DNA of 64,000 nucleotides, from positions 232,881,303 to 232,945,302 of the forward strand of contig NC_081415.1 in NCBI RefSeq assembly GCF_030272615.1. The letters are read 5' to 3'. The translations under genes were made by a program, and so were the position numbers. Positions 58,450 through 64,000 of this stretch are shown piece after piece. The notes under the pieces are model-generated. The model did no database searches, was not told where the DNA came from, and worked only from the letters and a program-made list of their open reading frames with translations. This DNA comes from Cryptomeria japonica (taxonomy: Eukaryota > Streptophyta > Pinopsida > Cupressales > Cupressaceae). Within the stretch, counting starts at the first letter, position 1. Each line of letters starts with the position of its first letter.

Positions 58450-59325
58450 GGCATAGTTCACAGGATAGCCGACAGACCTATTGAATCTCTCACCCCGCAT
58501 AATTACCACACTTGGAAGGGTCGCATGATGACTCTTCTCCAGTCTCGAGGGTTATGGTCCTGTTTGGATGGGATTCAACCTCAGTTGACACGTCCCTTTG
58601 AGGTTATGCAACACAGGAACAATATGGATTAGGCTATGGGATTGATGGCTTTACACATTTTCGACAGTCTCCAGTTTCATCTTGAGGGTCGTCTCACTCT
58701 TCGAGCCATTTGGACCAAGTTTGAAGGACTTTTTGGTACTGTCAATGAGTTCAGAGCTTTGCAGCTTGAGGCAGAGTTAACTTCCTTGGTACCTGATTTG
58801 TTTCCCTCTATTGAGGACTTTCTGATGAAGTTCAAACAACAAAGATCTATCTTGTAGGGTTGTGGTAAGACTAAGACTGATACAGAGTACATTTTCCTGA
58901 TCCTCTCCAAGCTTCGGGGTCCATTTCAGATCTTCTCTTCGACCTTCTATTCCACCATGGATGCCTTGGGTGCTCGACATGTCATGCTTTCTTTTGAGGT
59001 CTTTTGTGATCGTCTGACTCGTGAGAAAGCTAAGCTTAAGCAGTTGGATTCACTTTCAGGTTCATAGAACCAAGCATTGGTAGCCCAGTCCTCCAAAGGA
59101 AAACAGAAGCAGAAACCGAAGCCTAAGAAAGATTCAGAGGCTAGTGAGAATCCCTCCAAGCCACCACCTAAGTTTGATTCAAAACCACAGTCCAATTCTA
59201 AACAGGGCAAATCTTCAAAGTCTGGTGAGTCTTCCTCCAAGACTAAGAAGAAATCTGGTGATCCTTGCAGTTTTTGTGGCAAGGAAGGACATCCCATTTC
59301 CAGGTGATGGAAACGTTTAGAGGCT
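58450..59325 (+). pseudogene. gag: gag of element G
   Basis: Same frame throughout, with stops at about 58630, 58855, 59065 and 59305. Blocks: NYHTWKGRMMTLLQSRGLW, AIWTKFEGLFG, LEAELTSLVPDL and LSKLRGPFQIF match copia gag. A Ser/Lys/Pro-rich linker leads to CSFCGKEGHPISR; the codon of the last zinc-binding cysteine is TGA (59305-59307). Confidence 0.85.
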
Positions 59326-60690
59326 TTGGAGGAAGCCATGCAGCAGCATAATATCAGTGCACCTCAGCCTCCTTCACAGCCCACAGGGAAAGGTCATGCT
59401 CTTTCTACACGAGCAATGTCCTCCGCATCCACTTGGATTCTAGATTCTGGTGCCTCTCACCATATGACACACACAGAGGATTTGGTCACCGCTCTTGCCC
59501 CTACAGGCACTAGACATATTGCAGTTGGTGACTCAGCACAACTTTTCGTTCAGGGTTCCGGTACTGTTTCATTGGATGGTGGTTGCCTACAGGATGTACT
59601 TTTGGTTCCTGACATTTCGACAAACCTTCTATCCGTTTATCAGATTTGCCACTCTGGCTCTGGTAAGACAGTTGAGTTCTCAGTTCATGATGTGGTTATT
59701 CGAGATCTTCATGATCTCGACTTGGTTGTGGCTACTAGGAGTGTGGATTCTGCATCTCACTTATATAGTTTTGATGGCTTTGAGAGTTTAGACACTGCTG
59801 GTTCCTCTCTTATAGCACATGCAGATTCAGTGAGCAGGCTTTGGCATGAGCGTTTTGGCCATGTCAATTACAGATATCTACATCAGATGAGTACACAGGC
59901 ACTTGTGATTGGGCTTCCACAAATTTCTTCTATGGATGGTGTTTGTCGTGGTTGTGTCCTTGGAAAACATCATCGAGATCCTTTTCCTAAGGGTCGAGCC
60001 TCTCGTGCTAGGGCAGCCCTAGAGTTGGTACATAGTGATCTTATGTCCTTTCTGACTCCTTCGTTTTCAAAGGCCCGTTATGTGCTCACTTTTATTGATG
60101 ACTTCTCCAGACGTACATGGGTGTACTTTCTTAAGTACAAGTTTGATGTCTTTGACTCATTCAGGATTTTTAAGACATTTGTGGAGAAGCAATTTGGAAT
60201 TTCTATCAAGAGGATACGCACAGATAATGGGGGGGAGTATGTAAATCAGGCTTTCAACGATTTTTGCACTGAGCATAGTTTACAGGATCAGTTTACAGTT
60301 CCTTACACCCCTCAACAGAATGGTGTTGCTGAGAGAAAGAACAGAACCTTACGGGAGATGGCAAATTGTATGATACAGTCATGAGGTATGAGTTCTTCAT
60401 TTTGGGCTGAGGCAGTCAATTGTGCCAATTATATTCAGAATCAGATGCCTCATAAGGCATTGCGACATATGACTCCTGAGGAGGCTTGGACCTATGTCAA
60501 GCCTGATGTTTCTACATTTTGAGTTTTTGGTAGTGAGGCTTGGGCATTTATTCCTGATGCTCAATGGAATGCCATGGAGAGGAAGAGCCGACCACTCATA
60601 TTTGTTGTCTACTGTGAGGATGTTAAGGCATACAGGTTGTTTGATCCTGATTCCAGAGAGGTCCTGTTTCGGCGGGATGTCCAGTTTGAT
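59326..60690 (+). pseudogene. Protease and integrase of element G
   Basis: Protease site WILDSGASHHMTH (59434). Integrase zinc module WHERFGHVN...CRGCVLGKHH. Core with HSDLM, RTDNGGEYVN and PQQNGVAERKNRTL, so all three acidic residues are intact. Stops at 60382 and about 60520. The frame reaches FRRDVQFDE near 60690 and is then cut by a deletion. Confidence 0.9.
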
Positions 60691-62044
60691 GAGTGCGGTC
60701 CGTCTTGTTGCAAAGGGGTTTTCTCAGGTAGAGGGTATTGACTACTCTGAGACCTTTTCTCCTGTCGCCAAGATGAATTCTATACACCTGGTACTTTCAC
60801 TTGCAGCTTCACAGGGATGGACAGTGTTTCAGATGGATGTGAAGAGTGCCTTCTTGCATGGAGACCTACATGAGGAGATCTATATGGAGCAGCCTCAGGG
60901 ATTTGTGCAGGACACTTCTTTGGTTTGCAGACTTCGCCGTTCATTGTATGGTCTCAAACAAGCCCCCAGGGCTTGGTATGAGAAGATGGACTCTTTCCTG
61001 CTTTCCTCTCACTTCACACGCTGTCATTCTGATCACACAGTGTATATTCAGCATCAAGAGGGTGATCTTTTGATTCTTGTGCTATATGTAGATGATCTCA
61101 TCCTTACAGGTAGCTCATCCTCCATGATTCAGAATGTTTAGAGAGCTTTGATGGAGCAGTTTGAGATGACAGATCTTGGTCTCTTGCACTTCTTTCTGGG
61201 TCTACAGGTTATTCAGTCTTCGGATGGGATTTCCATATTTCAGGAGAAGTATGCTCTTGATATGCTTTAGCGATTTGGCATGCTTGATTGCAAGTCTGCC
61301 CCCACTCCATTTCAGTCAGGTGTTGTTTTGTCTTCCACTTGCTCTACTCCTTCAGTAGACCCCACTTTATACAGGCAGTTGGTTGGCAGTTTGTTGTACC
61401 TGACACATTCTCATCTTGATCTTTCCTTTGCGGTTGGCCTTGTCTCTCGGTTCTCCCATGATCCTCATGAGAGCCATTGGCAAGCAGCCAAACATATTTT
61501 GAGGTACATTCGAGGCACCGCACATTATGGCATTCACTACACTTCAGGATCCCCTCACATCATTGGCTTCACTGACTCCGATTGGGCTGGTGATGTCAAT
61601 GATCGGAAGTCTACTTTTGGCTTCAATTTTTGCCTTGGTTCTGGTCCTATTACATGGTCTTTCAAGAAGCAGTCTGCTATTGCATTATCATCTACAGAGG
61701 CTGAGTACCATGCAACAGTGTTAGCCAGTCAGGAGGTTTTATGGCTTCGGCAGTTGATGACAGAGTTTGGGTTTCCTCTAGATTGTCCCACTCTTCTTTG
61801 GTGTGACAATCAGAGTGCCATTCACATATCTCGCAAGCCAGTGGAGCATCAGCAGACAAAGCACATTGAAATCCACATGCACTTCATCAGGCAGTTGATT
61901 CAGGATGGTTCTCTTATCTTGGAGTACATTCCTACAGAGGAGCAGGTTGCAGACGTCTTCACTAAACCTTTGGCATCTCCGCGCTATCTTTTGTTGCGCT
62001 CCATGCTTGCGGTGAAGGAAGTTGTCCTTGGGGGGTCTCAGTGA
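60691..62044 (+). pseudogene. Reverse transcriptase (N-terminally deleted) and RNase H of element G
   Basis: Resumes abruptly at RLVAKGFSQVEGIDYSETF; the part that normally precedes it (linker and KWV.. block) is absent, and the frame differs from integrase. FQMDVKSAFLHGDLHEEIYM, LYGLKQAPRAWYEK and YVDDLILTG (catalytic, near 61084) are intact. Stops near 61139 and 61268. RNase H blocks DSDWAGDVNDRKST and ALSSTEAEYHA are present. Ends at 62042-62044 after LAVKEVVLGGSQ. Confidence 0.9.
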
Positions 62045-62265
62045 GGCCTTCCTTCCTTCATGTTTTCTTTTCAGCATGTTTCTATATCTCTTTTTGGAGA
62101 GGAGTTTTTTCCGACTGGGTTTTCTCCTTTACTCCGCTTTATAGAGATTTTCTTGTATTCGGGTACCTGATCAGGCCTTGTTGTCGGGACCCTCTTTTGC
62201 ATTGTAGTTCCTTTGCTTTCTTCTGCATTGTTTGTAGCTGCATTGTAGCTCATCTTAAGGGGGGG
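62045..62265 (+). other. 3' untranslated part of element G
   Basis: T-rich, with GGAGAGGAGTTTTTTCCG shared in wording with copia remnant C, and a polypurine tract at the end. Confidence 0.6.
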
Positions 62266-62582
62266 TGTTAGAGTAAAGTAATTAATTAACTTTACTCTCC
62301 TCTTAAGATTTCTCTTTATGCATACATTAGTCATTTAATAATTAATATTTAATTATTAAATGCTCTCACCTTAGGGTTAGGTTTTCCTTTCGGTGTTGAT
62401 CTCCTTTATAAGGATTGATCTCTTGTATTATTGATATTCTTGATTCATTTTTCTCTGATAATAAATCTTTTCACTTTGTCAGAGCCAAAACCCTTGTATT
62501 CGTTCTCTCTCTTTCTCTGTGACAGGTTTCTTGCATGCAGGTTTCTTTGGGTTCTGTGGATTTGTATTTCTCAAATCCTACA
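62266..62582 (+). repeat. 3' LTR of element G
   Basis: 317 bp, differing from the 5' LTR at about three bases (A for G, C for T, C for T). Confidence 0.95.
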
Positions 62583-62640
62583 AAAATTATGGTGCAGACA
62601 CTCCCTTTCTCTCTTAACAGGTGTTTGACAAGAGGGAGAA

Positions 62641-63450
62641 TGTTAGGAAAATGGTGTCTCAACCTTGTAATTACATAAGGTTAATATTTCTAGTAAGTTT
62701 ACATTTGAGCATGGATTGGTTTGAAATTTTCCCCAAAGCTTTGGATTTACTAAATAGAATGTCGGTAAATTTTCATTGCAAGATCATGGACATCTAGTTT
62801 TGAGGATATTGAAGTTTTCTTTTTCAAAGTTTCAAAGTTAATTTTGAAGGCTTTAGAGGCATTTTTGGGCCCGAAAGTGATCATAACTATCATAGTAGGT
62901 TATGTATTGATAGAGTAATTCATGATCCTTTTGATGCTTCAAATGATTTGTCAATTAGACTCTTTGATCAAAAGTTATAGCCTCTAGAAGTTGGGTCTCT
63001 TGTAATGGGAAATATAAATTTTTTTTGGACACATAAATGAGTTATTAAGGGGAGTTATATGTGTTGGTGTGTGTTTTGGATAGATGATAGGGCATCTTGG
63101 ATTAAAGATAAGTTGGGAGCCATTTTTTGGGTAGTTTACAAAAAGGTTTTGTAATACTGTTTGAGAGTTTCATGAATTGTATCTCCTATAAATTAGGTGT
63201 GTAAGATAAAGGTTGTGTATAAGAGTCTTATGGGTGTTGAGTTACTTTTGGATTTGTGGTTGGTGATACTCTTGTGATAAGCTTTTTGTGCAAGTATATT
63301 GTAATTTTTTGTTGATTTCTAAATAATATATTGGACATAAAGGGTTTTCCCTGCATAAATCACTTTGTTATGGTATGGAAGCTATTTGTATTATTCTTCT
63401 TTAATTTCTATAATTGTTGTAAAAATCTAAAATGTTTTGCATAACCTTGC
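62641..63450 (+). repeat. LTR of copia remnant F (end uncertain)
   Basis: Starts TGTTAGGAAAATGGTG after a polypurine tract. AAGGGTTTTCCCTGC near 63339 looks like the R/U5 part. No second copy in the window. Confidence 0.5.
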
Positions 63451-63768
63451 TCTCAAGATAAGTTTATGAAGTTGTTCCGCTACCTTAATGTCTGTTTAAG
63501 AAGGATGTGATATCACCAAGGATCAATGAGTTGAATGTAATAAATTGTGAAAATATGTATTAAAATCTTTGATATAAAAATGAATGTAAGACAATGACGA
63601 GGGTTGATGGCAGTCCATAGTAAATAAAATAAAAGCAATTTAATAAACTATTACAGAAAGAATATTCAATATATTTTAGACATTGAAAATAGTTTATCCA
63701 CTTAAATATAAAAGTGAAAGTTGAAGAAGGATACCTTTGCACAACCATAGGTCGGGCATAAAAGTATA
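63451..63768. other. Unassigned interval
   Basis: AT-rich, no supported gene or repeat. Confidence 0.3.
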
Positions 63769-64000
63769 TGTTAGAGTAATCTTTTATTTGCTAATAATTA
63801 TTTATTTAATTATTAGTCTATTATACTCTATGCTTAAGCTAAATTTAGGAATCTTATAATTATTTAGGGTTTTCTCTTTTAGGGTTTCGTGTATCCTTTT
63901 ATAAGGATTCTCTCTTTGTATTTTCATAACAACTGTAATTATTGAATTGCATTCTTGTTGCACAATCAATATGACTCCTCTTTTCTGAATCTCTGAATTC
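63769..64000 (+). repeat. Partial copia LTR related to element G, cut by window end
   Basis: TGTTAGAGTAATC, then AATAATTATTTATTTAATTATTAG and CTTTTATAAGGATTCTCTC in the same order as TGTTAGAGTAAAG, AATTATTAAATG and CTTTATAAGGATTGATCTC of element G's LTR. No polypurine tract precedes it, so it is probably a 5' or solo LTR. Confidence 0.6.

Larger units (their letters stand above)
56998..62582 (+). mobile_element. Element G: young but defective Ty1/copia retrotransposon
   Basis: 5,585 bp. LTRs 56998-57314 and 62266-62582, both 317 bp, differ at only three sites seen by eye (about 1%). Perfect duplication AAAAT (56993-56997 and 62583-62587). Primer site TGGTATCAGAGCC at 57315 (initiator methionine), polypurine CTTAAGGGGGGG before 62266. 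Gag-pol carries about eight stops and a deletion, so this copy must have been made with enzymes from elsewhere. Confidence 0.95.
56186..63450 (+). mobile_element. Copia remnant F, split by element G
   Basis: The left piece (56186-56997) ends with the C-terminal end of a copia pol. The right piece starts at 62583, continues through GACAAGAGGGAGAA (polypurine tract) and enters an LTR at 62641 (TGTTAGGAAAATGG). The junction carries the G duplication AAAAT. The LTR end near 63450 is a guess. The rest of F was probably displaced before D inserted at 56181. Confidence 0.6.

Overview
The window is plant nuclear DNA made almost entirely of nested, mostly decayed transposable elements. The clues are Ty3/gypsy and Ty1/copia LTR retrotransposons with initiator-tRNA-type primer sites, plant mobile domain (PMD) reading frames, GT-AG introns, long AT-rich LTRs and slow layered nesting. 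The style (16-kb elements, old insertions, little host sequence) suits a large gymnosperm (conifer-like) genome, but that is inference. I see no intact conventional host gene and no rRNA or tRNA gene.

Layout. (A) 1-~7974: 3' part of a Tat-type gypsy element. It carries an antisense PMD gene (1770-6159, minus) and is interrupted by a retroposed unknown reading frame (2139-3866). 8523-11434 (minus): a decayed unknown gene of about 960 codons. ~11640-40830: a possible CACTA-type DNA transposon, with inverted CCGAT-rich ends and a CACTAG terminus at 40830. It holds a multi-exon SET-domain pseudogene (12927-33259), one of whose introns carries (B), a complete 16,270-bp Tat-type gypsy element at 15522-31791 (788-bp LTRs, target duplication CTAAT). 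33501-39999 is unassigned. (C) 41160-42892: copia scrap plus LTR. (D) 43207-56180: minus-strand gag-only gypsy element (duplication AATCT), whose left LTR is split by copia (E) 43599-51008. (F) 56186-~63450: end of an old copia, split by a young copia (G) 56998-62582 (duplication AAAAT). A further related LTR starts at 63769 and runs off the window.

The most interesting system is the antisense gene shared by elements A and B. In both, the minus strand shows a telobox-like (CCCTAA/CCCTAG) repeat and a TATA box, then about 95 bp later a short ATG exon, a phase-0 intron, and a second exon starting with the same codon and encoding a PMD protein with a coiled coil and a Gly/Arg-rich tail. The introns hold tandem arrays that differ completely between A and B. 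A and B are strongly diverged outside this frame, so the conserved gene layout suggests the antisense protein has mattered to the element.

How the parts relate: B encodes gag, protease, a G-patch segment, reverse transcriptase, two RNases H (retroviral type and archaeal type) and integrase on the plus strand, with the PMD gene on the minus strand near the 3' end. All long frames carry in-frame stops, so no element here looks autonomous as read. Nesting gives relative ages: E is younger than D, G younger than F, B younger than the SET gene.
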